DNA from: JBCBWG01 sp038523925
GTDB taxonomy: Bacteria; Pseudomonadota; Alphaproteobacteria; Rhizobiales; Hyphomicrobiaceae
Direction of reading: 5' to 3'
Assembly: GCA_038523925.1 (NCBI GenBank)
Contig: JBCBIY010000011.1
Coordinates: 1 to 64,000 of the forward strand
DNA: 64,000 nt
Shown: positions 41,733 through 51,186 of the stretch, piece by piece
How positions within the stretch are numbered: the first letter of the stretch is position 1
Layout of the letters: every line of letters starts with the position of its first letter
The notes under the pieces: generated by a model
What the model was told of the DNA's origin: nothing
The model's database searches: none
What the model saw: the letters and a program-made list of their open reading frames with translations, nothing else
Position numbers and translations under genes: made by a program

Positions 41733-41761
41733 GGGAGGCTTTCGAGCCTCCCTTTTTTGTT
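41733..41761 (+). terminator. Rho-independent terminator with UUCG loop
   Basis: GGGAGGCT (41733-41740), loop TTCG, AGCCTCCC (41745-41752), then six T (41753-41758) and GTTT. A textbook intrinsic terminator with the very stable UUCG tetraloop, 26 bases after the stop of the small exported protein gene. Confidence 0.95.
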
Positions 41762-41852
41762 TGGCTGATCGCGCCCTCGCCCTAACCCGCCTTGAGATGA
41801 CGTTCGAAGCCCGCAAGGCCGCGACGGCGGCCCCGCTTCGAGCGGTACCGAT

Positions 41853-43745
41853 CTAGTGGCGAACGCGGACGTACGAGCCTGGCGCGTCCTCAATCGGCTC
41901 AAGCACCGCGCCGGGCGTGCGTGCTTCGATCTGCGGGCCTGATCGCTCGCTCAGCCAATCAATCCAATGCGGCCACCAAGACCCTTTGGTCTCGGTTGCG
42001 CTGTCGATGAAGTTTTCGAGCGTCGTCGGCCGCTCCGGATTGGTCCAGTACTGATACTTCGGCTTCTCCGGATTTGGCGGATTGATAACGCCCGCAATGT
42101 GCCCGGAGCCTGCGAGGACATACTCGGTCGGTCCGCCAAATAGCCGCGAGCCAACATAAACCGACTGTGCCGGCGCAATGTGGTCTTCCTTCGCCGCCAG
42201 CTCATAGATCGGCAGCGTGACGCGCCCCAGATCGAGCTTCGTGCCGCCGAGTTCCATCTCGCCCTTCGCGAGCCGGTTCTCGAGGTAGAACCTGCGCAGA
42301 TAAAACTTGTGGTTGGCAGCCGGAAGCCGCGTTGAATCCTGGTTCCAGAAGAGCAGGTCGAACGCAACCGGCTGCTTGCCGAGCAGGTAATTGTTGATGA
42401 CGTAGGGCCAGATCAAATCGCGCGGGCGCATCATGTTGAAGACAGTCGCCATGCGCGAGCCGTCGAGATAGCCGCGCTCGGCCATCATGTCTTCGAGCGC
42501 CGCAAGCTGCGCGTCATCGGTAAAGACTTTGAGGTCGCCAGCGTGCTCGAAGTCGACCTGCGTCGTAAGAAACGTCGCCGACTTGAAGAGGTCTTCGCCG
42601 CGACCGGCGAGATACGCAAGCGTCGAGGCGAGCAGCGTCCCGCCAACACAATAGCCAAGCACATTGCACTGGCTCTCAGACGTCTCCTCCCGCACTTTCG
42701 CAGCCGCCGTCAGCACGCCGTCGCGCATGTAGTCTTCGAACGTGTGCTCCTTGAACTCAGGCCCAGGGTTCACCCACGACATCAGGAACACCGTGAAGCC
42801 TTGCGAGACGAGGTGGCGGACGAAGGACTTCTTCTCGGTGAGATCGAGAATGTAGAACTTGTTGATCCACGGCGGCACGATGAGGATCGGCGTTTGATGC
42901 ACCCGCTCGGTCGTCGGCGCATACTGGATGAGCTGGAAGGTGTCGTTTTGGAAGATGACGTTGCCGGGCGTCACGCCAAGGTTGCCGCCGACTTCGAACG
43001 CCGTGCCGTCGGTCTGGCTGATCTTCAGGAGATCACCTGACGAGGCGAGATCCCGCGTCAGGTTCGCCATGCCTTCGACGAGGTTCTCCGCATTCGTTCG
43101 AAACGTCTCGCGGACGACCTCAGGATTGGTCGTCGGGAAGTTCGACGGCGACAGGGCACTCGTCAAAAGCCGGAGATGAAACTCGGAGCGGTGGCGTTGA
43201 TCTTCATTGAGCCCATCTGTTTTCTGCAGCAGGTCTTCAGCCCAACGCGTCGTGATCAGGTAGGCCTGCTTCCAGTAGTTGAAATACGGGTTCTCTTCCC
43301 ACGCCGGGTCCTTGAAGCGTTTGTCGGTCGGGTCGGGCTCGGCGACCGGCTCCGTCGGCTGTCCCATCATGGCAAGCATCGTCGACTGCCAGAGCGCCAT
43401 GTAGGAGTAGCTGAGTTCGGCCTGTACTTCCGCGAGTTTGGCCGGGTTCTGCAGCCACATCTGCCAGATATCGCCCATCGTCCGGCCGGCTTCCGACAAC
43501 TCGTTGAACGCCGAGTATGCGCCGACCTGCGAGTCGGACTTCTCGACCAGGCTGTCCATGACTTTCCGGCTCTCTTCGAACACGGTCAGCATGTTCCGCG
43601 CGAACGCCTCCGGATCGCGGATCTGAAACTCTGTGTAGTCAATCGCGCCTTGCTCCGGCGCGGTCGTCAGCGATTCGCTCATGGCTTGTGTGATCTTGGC
43701 TTGTTTATGGGCCCGTCTGATGCGGTTCGCCTCATTAATGGCCAT
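41853..43745 (-). CDS. phaC: Poly(3-hydroxyalkanoate) synthase, class I
   Basis: 630 residues from the ATG at 43745; the ATG at 43682 would give 609, and neither has a good ribosome site. The N-terminal domain (PhaC_N) spans about 90-260 and the alpha/beta-hydrolase domain follows. The lipase-like box is LGYCVGGTLLAS with catalytic Cys366, the Asp lies in AAKEDHIAPAQS and the His in GSGHIAGVINPP. The FNYWKQAYLITTRW segment is typical of class I enzymes, which work without PhaE or PhaR. It polymerises 3-hydroxybutyryl-CoA at the granule surface. phaA, phaB and phasin genes are not in the window. Confidence 0.96.
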   Translation of the reverse strand: MAINEANRIRRAHKQAKITQAMSESLTTAPEQGAIDYTEFQIRDPEAFARNMLTVFEESRKVMDSLVEKSDSQVGAYSAFNELSEAGRTMGDIWQMWLQNPAKLAEVQAELSYSYMALWQSTMLAMMGQPTEPVAEPDPTDKRFKDPAWEENPYFNYWKQAYLITTRWAEDLLQKTDGLNEDQRHRSEFHLRLLTSALSPSNFPTTNPEVVRETFRTNAENLVEGMANLTRDLASSGDLLKISQTDGTAFEVGGNLGVTPGNVIFQNDTFQLIQYAPTTERVHQTPILIVPPWINKFYILDLTEKKSFVRHLVSQGFTVFLMSWVNPGPEFKEHTFEDYMRDGVLTAAAKVREETSESQCNVLGYCVGGTLLASTLAYLAGRGEDLFKSATFLTTQVDFEHAGDLKVFTDDAQLAALEDMMAERGYLDGSRMATVFNMMRPRDLIWPYVINNYLLGKQPVAFDLLFWNQDSTRLPAANHKFYLRRFYLENRLAKGEMELGGTKLDLGRVTLPIYELAAKEDHIAPAQSVYVGSRLFGGPTEYVLAGSGHIAGVINPPNPEKPKYQYWTNPERPTTLENFIDSATETKGSWWPHWIDWLSERSGPQIEARTPGAVLEPIEDAPGSYVRVRH

Positions 43746-43888
43746 GGTGATGCGTTTGTCCAAGTAACCCGGGCAAATCGCGCGACAGGTGCAATCCCGT
43801 GCCGGTGGGCCTGTGGACCTCGCCAAACGAAACGGATTAAGTGCCGGCACTGATCCAAGGCCCATACACCTGAGCGTCGGAGACCCGC

Positions 43889-45115
43889 GTGATCGAAGAT
43901 TTTCACCGCATCAAGCGCCTGCCGCCCTACGTTTTCGCCGAAGTGAACGCGTTGAAAGCGAAAGCGCGCGCGGGGGGTGCTGACATCATCGATCTCGGCA
44001 TGGGCAATCCCGACATGTCGACGCCGCAGCACATCGTCGAGAAGCTCGTCGAGACGGTCACGAAGCCACGGACCCACCGCTATTCGGCCTCAAAGGGCAT
44101 TGCTGGACTGAGGCGCGCGCAAGCCGCTTACTACGAGCGCCGGTTCGGCGTGAGGCTCAACCCGGAAACGGAAGTCGTCGCCACGCTTGGCTCAAAGGAA
44201 GGCTTCGCGAACATGGCGCAGGCGATCACCGCTCCAGGTGACGTCGTCCTGACGCCAAACCCAACCTATCCGATCCATGAGTTCGGCTTCCTGATCTCGG
44301 GCGGCAGCGCGCGACACGTGCACGCTGCCGACGGCGACCAGTATCTGGCCGGCATCCTGCGCGCGTGCCGCCACACGGTGCCAAAGCCGATCGCGATGGT
44401 GCTGAACTATCCATCGAACCCAACCGCTGAGACCGCCGACCTTGCGTTCTACAAGGAGGCCGTTGCGCTCGCGAAGCGCGAAGACCTGATCATCCTTTCA
44501 GACCTCGCCTATGCCGAGATTTACTTCGACGGTAATCCACCGCCATCGGTCCTGCAGGTCGAAGGCGCCAAGGACTGCGCGGTCGAGTTCACATCGCTGT
44601 CGAAGACCTATTCGATGCCCGGCTGGCGGATGGGGTTTGCGGTCGGCAACGAGCGGCTGATCGCAGCTCTTGCGCGCGTCAAATCGTACCTCGACTACGG
44701 GGCGTTCACGCCGGTGCAGGTTGCTGCCGCCGCAGCGCTCAACGGTCCGCAGGACTGTGTCGACGATATTCGCGCGACCTACACATCACGGCGCGACACG
44801 CTCGTCTCGAGTTTCGCACGCGCGGGTTGGGATGTGCCGGCACCGCCAGCGACGATGTTTGCCTGGGCGCCGATCCCTGAGGCTTATCGCGACCTCGGCT
44901 CGGTTGGGTTCGCAAAACGCCTGATCGAGGAAGCCGATGTCGCTGTCGCGCCAGGGATTGGCTTCGGCGAGTATGGCGATGGCCATGTGCGCATCGCCCT
45001 CGTCGAGAACGAACACCGCATCCGGCAGGCGGCGCGCAATATCCGTCGGTTTCTTGCCAAGGACGGGCATGCAGCCGGCGCCGCAGACGAGATGATGCCA
45101 TCGGCGGCGGAGTGA
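43889..45115 (+). CDS. PLP aminotransferase class I/II (AlaC-like)
   Basis: 408 residues from a GTG. Fold type I signatures: DIIDLGMGNPDMSTPQHIVE, HRYSASKGIAGLRRA, PNPTYPIHEFGFLISGG, LNYPSNPTAETAD, ILSDLAYAEIYFDG, and the PLP lysine 239 in SLSKTYSMPGWRMGF. It is closest in pattern to glutamate-pyruvate aminotransferase AlaC/YfdZ and to the LL-DAP-like group. It is 34 bases upstream of homoserine dehydrogenase, an order conserved in Rhizobiales, which suggests service in amino-acid synthesis. The exact amino donor and acceptor cannot be fixed from sequence. Confidence 0.93.
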   Translation: MIEDFHRIKRLPPYVFAEVNALKAKARAGGADIIDLGMGNPDMSTPQHIVEKLVETVTKPRTHRYSASKGIAGLRRAQAAYYERRFGVRLNPETEVVATLGSKEGFANMAQAITAPGDVVLTPNPTYPIHEFGFLISGGSARHVHAADGDQYLAGILRACRHTVPKPIAMVLNYPSNPTAETADLAFYKEAVALAKREDLIILSDLAYAEIYFDGNPPPSVLQVEGAKDCAVEFTSLSKTYSMPGWRMGFAVGNERLIAALARVKSYLDYGAFTPVQVAAAAALNGPQDCVDDIRATYTSRRDTLVSSFARAGWDVPAPPATMFAWAPIPEAYRDLGSVGFAKRLIEEADVAVAPGIGFGEYGDGHVRIALVENEHRIRQAARNIRRFLAKDGHAAGAADEMMPSAAE

Positions 45116-45149
45116 CGTGGCGTAGGCGACAAGCAGTGATGGGAGGGAC

Positions 45150-46490
45150 GTGCACGTGACGCAGCCGTTGCGGATTGCCATTGCCGGTCTCGGCACAGTC
45201 GGAGGCGGGCTGGTCGAATTGCTTGCGAGGCGCGGGGCGGCGTTTCGGGCAGCTCTTGGCCGCGATGTCGTGATCGCCGGCGTTTGCGCGCGCGACCGCA
45301 AAAAAGACCGAGGCTTCGATCTCTCAAGCGTCGCTTGGTTTGATGATCCCGTGGCGCTCGCGAAGTCGCCCGACATCGATGTATTCGTCGAGCTGATCGG
45401 CGGCTCGGACGGCATCGCGAAGGCTTCCGTTGAAGCCGCATTGGCCGCCGGCCGCGACGTGGTGACGGCAAACAAGGCGCTGCTTGCAAGCCATGGCACG
45501 GCACTTGCCCGGCAGGCGGAAGATGCGGGTGTTGCGCTTGGCTACGAAGCAGCGGTTGCCGGTGGCATTCCGGTCATCAAAGCGATGCGGGAGGCGCTCG
45601 TTGGCAATGAGATCGCGCGCGTCTACGGGATCCTCAACGGCACGTGTAACTTCATCCTGACCAAGATGCAGGACGAGGGCGGCGCGTTCGCCGATGTCCT
45701 AGCCCAGGCGCAGGCGCTGGGGTACGCGGAGGCTGACCCGACCTTCGACATCGGCGGCCACGACGCCGCGCATAAGCTTGCGTTGCTGACAAGCCTTGCA
45801 TTCGGCACCGAGGTCGCGTTCGACCAGATCGACATGGACGGCATCGAAGCGATCACGACGACCGACATCCAGGCAGCCGACGAGCTTGGCTATCGCATCA
45901 AGCTGCTCGGCGTCGCACAGCGGACCGCGGCCGGGATCGAACAGCGCGTGCATCCCGCCATGGTGCCAAAGCACTCCGCCATCGCCGAAGTCTCAGGCGT
46001 TACGAACGCGGTTGCGATTAAAGGCGATGCCGTGGGCGACCTGCTGCTTGTCGGCCCGGGCGCCGGCGCGGGCGCGACGGCATCCGCGGTCGCAGGCGAC
46101 ATCATCGATGTTGCGCGCGGCTGGCGCCTGCCACCGTTCGTGAAACCCGCCAACACCCTTGCACCCTCGACACCCGCACCGGCTGACGCGCGCGAAGCTG
46201 CGTTCTACATCCGCCTTACGGTGAATGATCGCCCCGGCGTCATGGCGGCCATCGCGAGCGGCATGGCCAACCAACACGTCTCGCTTGAAAGTATCGTCCA
46301 GCGCCAGGCAACGGGCGGCGCAGGTGCAACGCCGGCAGACGATGATGCGCCGCATCAGGATCAAGCCTCGGTTGTGTTGATCACCCATCAGGCACCCGAG
46401 ACAAAGGTCCGTGCAGCCATTGCCGCGATCGCCGAGTCGGGCGAGGTGATGACCGAGCCGGCGCAACTTATCCGGATTGAAAAGCTTTAA
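45150..46490 (+). CDS. hom: Homoserine dehydrogenase
   Basis: 446 residues: NAD(P)-binding domain (IAIAGLGTVGGGLVELLARR), catalytic domain with YEAAVAGGIPVIKAMREALV, GILNGTCNFILTKM and GYAEADPTFDIGGHDAAHKL, where the catalytic Lys and Asp lie, and a C-terminal ACT domain (FYIRLTVNDRPGVMAAIASG) for feedback control. It reduces aspartate semialdehyde to homoserine for threonine and methionine. The start is GTG with GGGAGGG close by; a second GTG six bases on is as likely. It links with metY at 37391 in the methionine route. Confidence 0.97.
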   Translation: MHVTQPLRIAIAGLGTVGGGLVELLARRGAAFRAALGRDVVIAGVCARDRKKDRGFDLSSVAWFDDPVALAKSPDIDVFVELIGGSDGIAKASVEAALAAGRDVVTANKALLASHGTALARQAEDAGVALGYEAAVAGGIPVIKAMREALVGNEIARVYGILNGTCNFILTKMQDEGGAFADVLAQAQALGYAEADPTFDIGGHDAAHKLALLTSLAFGTEVAFDQIDMDGIEAITTTDIQAADELGYRIKLLGVAQRTAAGIEQRVHPAMVPKHSAIAEVSGVTNAVAIKGDAVGDLLLVGPGAGAGATASAVAGDIIDVARGWRLPPFVKPANTLAPSTPAPADAREAAFYIRLTVNDRPGVMAAIASGMANQHVSLESIVQRQATGGAGATPADDDAPHQDQASVVLITHQAPETKVRAAIAAIAESGEVMTEPAQLIRIEKL

Positions 46491-46535
46491 ATGTCGAGAG
46501 GGGCCGGTCCGGCCCGCCGCAAGAGAACAGAACAG

Positions 46536-47537
46536 ATGGCCACTGACACCCCCATGCGCGCCGGACTGAACCGCGTCCTCGTGATGGAGGTCGGCCGCGT
46601 GACCGAGGCGGCCGCCATCGCGTGTGCAAGGCTACGTGGACGCGGCGACATCAAGGGCGCGGACCAGGCCGCCGTCGATGCGATGCGCAAGGAGCTTGGC
46701 CGGGTCAACATTCAAGGCAAAGTCGTCATCGGCGAAGGCGAGATGGACGAAGCGCCGATGCTTTACATTGGCGAAGAGGTTGGCACCGGCGAAGGCCCGG
46801 CCGTCGACATCGCAGTCGATCCGCTCGAAGGCACATCACTCTGCGCCAAGGCGATGCCCAACGCGCTCGCCGTGCTTGCGATTGCCGAAGGCGGCGGCTT
46901 CCTCCATGCGCCGGACATGTACATGGAAAAGATCGCAGTCGGCCCGCACCTGCCCGACCAGCTCGTCGATCTGGATGCGGCACCGGGCGACAACATCAAG
47001 GCGGTGGCGGAAGCAAAGGGTAAGCCCACCTCGCAAGTGACGGCCTGTATCCTTGATCGCCCGCGCCACGCCGAACTGATCGCCGCCGTGCGCGAAACGG
47101 GCGCCGCGGTCCAGCTCATCTCTGACGGCGACATCGCGGGCGTGATCTGGACAACCGATACGCAGCAGACCGGCATCGACATTTATCTCGGCTCAGGCGG
47201 GGCGCCCGAGGGCGTGCTGGCGGCCGCAGCGCTCCGATGCATTGGCGGCCAGATGGAGGGCCGCCTCCTGCCGGCAAACGAGGAGGAGCGGGCGCGGGCC
47301 ACCCGGATGGGCGCCGACGTCAACAAGAAGTATGTGCTCGAGGACATGGCATCTGGCGATGTCGTGTTCTCCGCGACGGGCGTGACGGATGGTTCGCTGC
47401 TGCAGGGCGTGCGCTTTAACGGCGAATTCGCGGAAACCGAGACTGTGATCATGCGCGCCAAAACCGGCACGGTTCGCCGCGTCCAGACGAGCTACCGCAA
47501 TTTCGGCAAGCAGTTTCCGGCGCGCGCCCACGCCTGA
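46536..47537 (+). CDS. glpX: Fructose-1,6-bisphosphatase, class II
   Basis: 333 residues from the ATG at 46536, matching E. coli GlpX (336); the ATG at 46491 would add 15 atypical residues. Signatures: GKVVIGEGEMDEAPMLYIGE and AVDPLEGTSLCAKAMPNALA, which hold the metal and phosphate ligands (Glu-Asp and DPLEGT), and IDIYLGSGGAPEGVLAAAAL. It dephosphorylates fructose-1,6-bisphosphate in gluconeogenesis. It follows hom by 45 bases and precedes recJ, a conserved alphaproteobacterial string. Confidence 0.97.
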   Translation: MATDTPMRAGLNRVLVMEVGRVTEAAAIACARLRGRGDIKGADQAAVDAMRKELGRVNIQGKVVIGEGEMDEAPMLYIGEEVGTGEGPAVDIAVDPLEGTSLCAKAMPNALAVLAIAEGGGFLHAPDMYMEKIAVGPHLPDQLVDLDAAPGDNIKAVAEAKGKPTSQVTACILDRPRHAELIAAVRETGAAVQLISDGDIAGVIWTTDTQQTGIDIYLGSGGAPEGVLAAAALRCIGGQMEGRLLPANEEERARATRMGADVNKKYVLEDMASGDVVFSATGVTDGSLLQGVRFNGEFAETETVIMRAKTGTVRRVQTSYRNFGKQFPARAHA

Positions 47538-47655
47538 TCCATGCAGTCGCGCCGGCGGCTTAAGTTCTGCACAGCCCTGTTGATGGCCGCGCGTGGGCGT
47601 TCCCGCCGGCCCGCAAATCACGTCTTCTGATGCTCAATCAAAGGCGGAGGGCGAC

Positions 47656-49497
47656 GTGGGTGTTGCGGCACGTGACTTCCAATTCGATGCGGACCTGACG
47701 GCGGACGACGGGCCATTCCTCGGGGTGGCGCAATCGCTGCGCGGTTACCGCTGGTCTGAGCGATTGCAGGGCCGCCAGCACGCGGTCGCCGAGGCGATCG
47801 CCCAGCGCCACGGCCTGCCGGAACTGCTCGGCCGCGTGCTTGCCGCTCGTGACATCGGTCTCGATGACGTCGAGACCGTGCTCAATCCGTCGCTGAAGGC
47901 GTTGATGCCGGACCCAAGCACGCTGGGCGACATGGACCCGGCGGCGTCGCGGCTCGCCGATGCCATCACGGCGGGCGAACGCGTTGCGGTCTTCGGCGAC
48001 TACGATGTCGATGGGGCTTGTGCGTCGGCGCTGATGCATCGCTTCCTCGCCCATCACGGGATCGACGCCCGCATCTACATTCCAGATCGGCTGAGCGAAG
48101 GCTATGGCCCGAACGCGACCGCGATGGACGTGCTCGCCGATGAAGGCATGTCGCTAATCGTCACGGTCGACTGCGGCGTCACGAGCTTTGTGCCGCTTGA
48201 GCGCGCGCGCGACCGCGGCCTCGACGTGATCGTCGTTGATCACCACCAGGCGGACGAGACGCTGCCGCCCGCCGCAGCCGTCGTGAACCCCAACCGGCAG
48301 GACGATCTCTCCGGTCTCGGTCATCTCTGTGCGGGCGGCGTTGTCTTCATGCTGCTGGTCGCGGCGACCCGCGAGCTGCGCGCGCGCGGCGCATACTCTG
48401 AAGCACGTGGCGCACCTGACCTGCTCGGATTGCTTGATCTTGTCGCGCTGTCGACGGTTTGCGATGTCGTCCCGCTTCAGGGTCTGAACCGCGCGTTCGT
48501 CACGAAAGGCCTCGAAGTCATGAAGCGCCGCCGCAACGTCGGTCTCAGTGCGCTCTCGGATGCAGCCGGCCTCGCGCAGGCGCCCTCGACCTATCATCTG
48601 GGCTTCGTGCTCGGGCCGCGGATCAACGCGGGCGGGCGGATCGGGGACTCAGCGCTTGGCGCCAAGCTGCTCTCAACTGAGGACGCGGCGCGTGCCACCG
48701 AGATTGCGGCCACGCTCGACCGGCTCAACCGCGAACGCAAAGCGCTGGAAACCCATATGCTGGAAGCCGCGATGGCGATGGGTGAAGCGCGCGTCGAAGC
48801 CGATCCCGATTGCCCGATCCTCGTGCTCGCCTCTGACGATTGGCACAAGGGCATCGTTGGCCTGGTTGCGAGCCGTCTGACGGACCGTTTCCGGCGGCCA
48901 ACATGTATCGTTGCCAAGGACGGTGCCGGGCAGGGGACGGGGTCGCTGCGATCGATCGCGGGCGTCGATGTCGGGGCGGCGGTCCGCCAGGCGATGGCCG
49001 ATGGGCACTTGGTGAAAGGCGGCGGCCACGCGATGGCGGCCGGTCTCACCGTTGAGGACGGCAAACTCGGCGAGTTGGAGGATGTGCTCTGCGCGGCGCT
49101 TAGGTCAGCGACGCCGGAAGCACGCGCGGCGCAAGCTCTCGAGATCGATGGCGCGCTGGTCCCGTCGGCTGCGTCGCACGCGCTGTTCGAGCTGCTCGAA
49201 AAGGCAGGGCCCTACGGGCAGGGCAATCCGCAACCGCGCTTTGTGTTTCCGAACCACCGCGTAAAGTTCGCGAAGGTCGTTGGCGACGCCCACGTGAGGT
49301 GCGCGCTCGAGGGGCCTGATGCGTCCAGGATCGATGCAATTGCGTTCCGCGCGGCCGGCCAACCAATGGGCGAAGCGTTGCTGACGACTGGCGGGCGGGC
49401 GATGCACATCGCCGGCACATTGCGTCGCGACACCTGGGGCGGCCGCGACAAAATCGAGCTCTTCATCGACGATGTCGCCGATCCGTCAGGGGCGTGA
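47656..49497 (+). CDS. recJ: Single-stranded-DNA-specific exonuclease
   Basis: 613 residues from a GTG with GGAGGG five bases upstream; longer frames back to 47593 are less likely. The DHH phosphoesterase motifs are VAVFGDYDVDGACASALMHR, LIVTVDCGVTSF and VIVVDHHQADETLPPAAAVV, followed by DHHA1 with LVKGGGHAMAAGLTVEDGKL and a C-terminal OB-fold. It digests single-stranded DNA 5' to 3' with Mn or Mg in recombination and mismatch repair. It closes the hom-glpX-recJ group and is followed by tRNA-Glu. Confidence 0.97.
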   Translation: MGVAARDFQFDADLTADDGPFLGVAQSLRGYRWSERLQGRQHAVAEAIAQRHGLPELLGRVLAARDIGLDDVETVLNPSLKALMPDPSTLGDMDPAASRLADAITAGERVAVFGDYDVDGACASALMHRFLAHHGIDARIYIPDRLSEGYGPNATAMDVLADEGMSLIVTVDCGVTSFVPLERARDRGLDVIVVDHHQADETLPPAAAVVNPNRQDDLSGLGHLCAGGVVFMLLVAATRELRARGAYSEARGAPDLLGLLDLVALSTVCDVVPLQGLNRAFVTKGLEVMKRRRNVGLSALSDAAGLAQAPSTYHLGFVLGPRINAGGRIGDSALGAKLLSTEDAARATEIAATLDRLNRERKALETHMLEAAMAMGEARVEADPDCPILVLASDDWHKGIVGLVASRLTDRFRRPTCIVAKDGAGQGTGSLRSIAGVDVGAAVRQAMADGHLVKGGGHAMAAGLTVEDGKLGELEDVLCAALRSATPEARAAQALEIDGALVPSAASHALFELLEKAGPYGQGNPQPRFVFPNHRVKFAKVVGDAHVRCALEGPDASRIDAIAFRAAGQPMGEALLTTGGRAMHIAGTLRRDTWGGRDKIELFIDDVADPSGA

Positions 49498-49577
49498 CCA
49501 TCGCCGTGGTGCCTGCGCGTCGCGCCCCCTTGCGTGCCCCCGCAAACCTCCGTATATCGACGCTCTCACACCGGTCC

Positions 49578-49652
49578 GGCCCCTTCGTCTATCGGTTAGG
49601 ACGCCAGATTTTCATTCTGGAAAGAGGGGTTCGATTCCCCTAGGGGCTGCCA
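49578..49652 (+). tRNA. tRNA-Glu (anticodon UUC)
   Basis: 75 bases including an encoded CCA. Acceptor stem GGCCCCT with AGGGGCT (one G-U pair at position 1-72), D arm GTCTATCGGTTAGGAC, anticodon stem-loop CCAGATTTTCATTCTGG with anticodon TTC, T arm AGGGGTTCGATTCCCCT, discriminator G. No duplicated 3' end, integrase or other sign of an integrated element was found nearby. Confidence 0.97.
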
Positions 49653-49852
49653 CTGCCCGCCGGGCCATTTCCGTTACATCGTAGAAACTGAAGTTCGCAT
49701 GGCGGCTGCGCACCCGCGATTGCTCGTGTTTGCGCCAACACAGTCGATTTGCGCGAATTTTGATCGGAATACGGATCGCCGGGTTAGCGGCCGCTTAGCG
49801 CGGGTCGGCTACTCCTGAAATCGCTCAAGATTTCTTCGAGGCGCAACACGCC

Positions 49853-50290
49853 ATGCCGCTCCGCATCGCAGCCGTTGACGACAATCCGATGGACCTTGCC
49901 TGGCTGAAGCGGCTTGCGTTTCAACAGATGCCGACGGCTGTCACCTTCGACGGCTTTGCCGAGATCGAGCATACACTTGAGGTTGTCGCGCGCGGCGACA
50001 TCTCGCTGCTGCTGCTCGATGATCATCTCGGCCACGGCGATGCGCTGACCAATCTCAAACTGGTGCAGGACCTCGGCACGGACACACAGGTGGTGGTCGT
50101 CACCGGCGAATTGCCGCCCGGTCGCCGCGAGCGGCTTTTGAAGCTCGGTGCGATGGAAGTGCTCTCGAAAGATGACCTGACGGCTGCGATTTTCGCTGAC
50201 CTCATCGCGATGGCACTTGCGAAGTCGTCGGTGTTCCGCCGCGCGCCAACGACGCGCCGCCCGATGCCGGAAGCCATCGATCTTCTCTAG
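49853..50290 (+). CDS. Stand-alone response regulator receiver protein (CheY-like)
   Basis: 145 residues, one receiver domain: IAAVDDNPMDLAWLKRLAF with acidic pair Asp9/Asp10, phospho-acceptor Asp56 or Asp57 in LLLLDDHLGHG, Thr84 in VVVTGELPPG and Lys106 in EVLSKDDL. No output domain follows, only a 30-residue basic tail. It would transmit a phosphoryl signal to another protein. No histidine kinase is adjacent; the 200 bases upstream, after tRNA-Glu, hold no gene I can support. Confidence 0.9.
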   Translation: MPLRIAAVDDNPMDLAWLKRLAFQQMPTAVTFDGFAEIEHTLEVVARGDISLLLLDDHLGHGDALTNLKLVQDLGTDTQVVVVTGELPPGRRERLLKLGAMEVLSKDDLTAAIFADLIAMALAKSSVFRRAPTTRRPMPEAIDLL

Positions 50291-50307
50291 CCGGCAGCCG
50301 TCGCGGT

Positions 50308-51186
50308 TCAGTTCCCCGGCAAGACCAGGATTTCCGTCTTCTCCGGGAGCCGGTCCTTCGAGATGACGACCGTCGGGCTCTGATTGAACGTTACCTTGTA
50401 GTCCGGCCGCGCGAGCGTCAGGAACCGTTCCAGCGTCGACATCGTGAAGTAGTGCATTGGGATAATATAGCGCGGGTTCATCGCCTTCAGAACTTCGCGC
50501 ATACCCGGATAGTCGAGCGTCCAGCTCCCGTCGACGGGTGCAAACACAATGTCCATCTGGCCGATGCCGGCAAGCTGTTGCGTCGTCAGCGTATGATGCA
50601 GGTGGCCGAGGTGGGCGATGCAGAGCGCACCGACCTCAAAGATGAAAACCGAGTTGCCGAACTCCCGCGTCTCGCCGCCCCAGGAGCGAATGTTGGTTGG
50701 CACGTTGCGCACGCGCATGTCTTCGACCGTCACGTCATGCAGGCGCGCGCCCGCCTCCGTGTTCCAGCCCTCGAGCACATGCGTGATCTCTTTCTGCGGC
50801 GTGTAGGTGTGATGCGATGAGTGCGCGATGTTCATCGTTACAATGTTGGGGATGTTCGGCGCGGGGATCGGGAGTGCGTAGTCGGTCGCCGCTTTGACGC
50901 CCTTGGGGCTTTCGATCAGCATTGTCGCGTGGCCGAGGAAGGTGACGCGGACCTGATAGGGCGCAAGCTTCTCAGTCGCTGCCGCGCGATGGACGAGCGA
51001 ACGGCGCGGCCCGGAAGCCAGCGCAAGGCAGCGGTCTGGCGCAAGCTTCTGGGCCTGCTCCTGGGTCTCGGACTGCGCGGCCGCCGCGCCGGCAAGTCCC
51101 GCGACCGCCAACGCAACTGCGAGGGCAAAGGCCAGGCCTTTGAGGCTGGGTGCAGTCGTTCCAGGCAGGCAGAAACCTCGGCGCAT
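50308..51186 (-). CDS. Exported metallo-beta-lactamase-fold protein (UlaG-like)
   Basis: 292 residues from the ATG at 51186, with GGAGAG five bases upstream. Signal peptide (GLAFALAVALAVAGLAGAAAAQ) with cleavage near residue 38. MBL-fold segments: VTFLGHATMLIESPKG and TMNIAHSSHHTY, where the family motif HxHxDH should be. Here the first His is Ile120 and the Asp is Ser124; related exported proteins have NHAHSSH as I recall, so Ser is normal for them but Ile is not. LCIAHLGHLHH and YIIPMHYF supply the other His ligands. A periplasmic hydrolase with one or altered metal sites is likely. It is divergent from soeA. Confidence 0.85.
   Translation of the reverse strand: MRRGFCLPGTTAPSLKGLAFALAVALAVAGLAGAAAAQSETQEQAQKLAPDRCLALASGPRRSLVHRAAATEKLAPYQVRVTFLGHATMLIESPKGVKAATDYALPIPAPNIPNIVTMNIAHSSHHTYTPQKEITHVLEGWNTEAGARLHDVTVEDMRVRNVPTNIRSWGGETREFGNSVFIFEVGALCIAHLGHLHHTLTTQQLAGIGQMDIVFAPVDGSWTLDYPGMREVLKAMNPRYIIPMHYFTMSTLERFLTLARPDYKVTFNQSPTVVISKDRLPEKTEILVLPGN

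Noticed and set aside
49578..49852. tRNA-Glu as an integration site of a mobile element
   Set aside because: No integrase, no repeated tRNA 3' end and no change of gene style follow. The neighbours are ordinary chromosomal genes.
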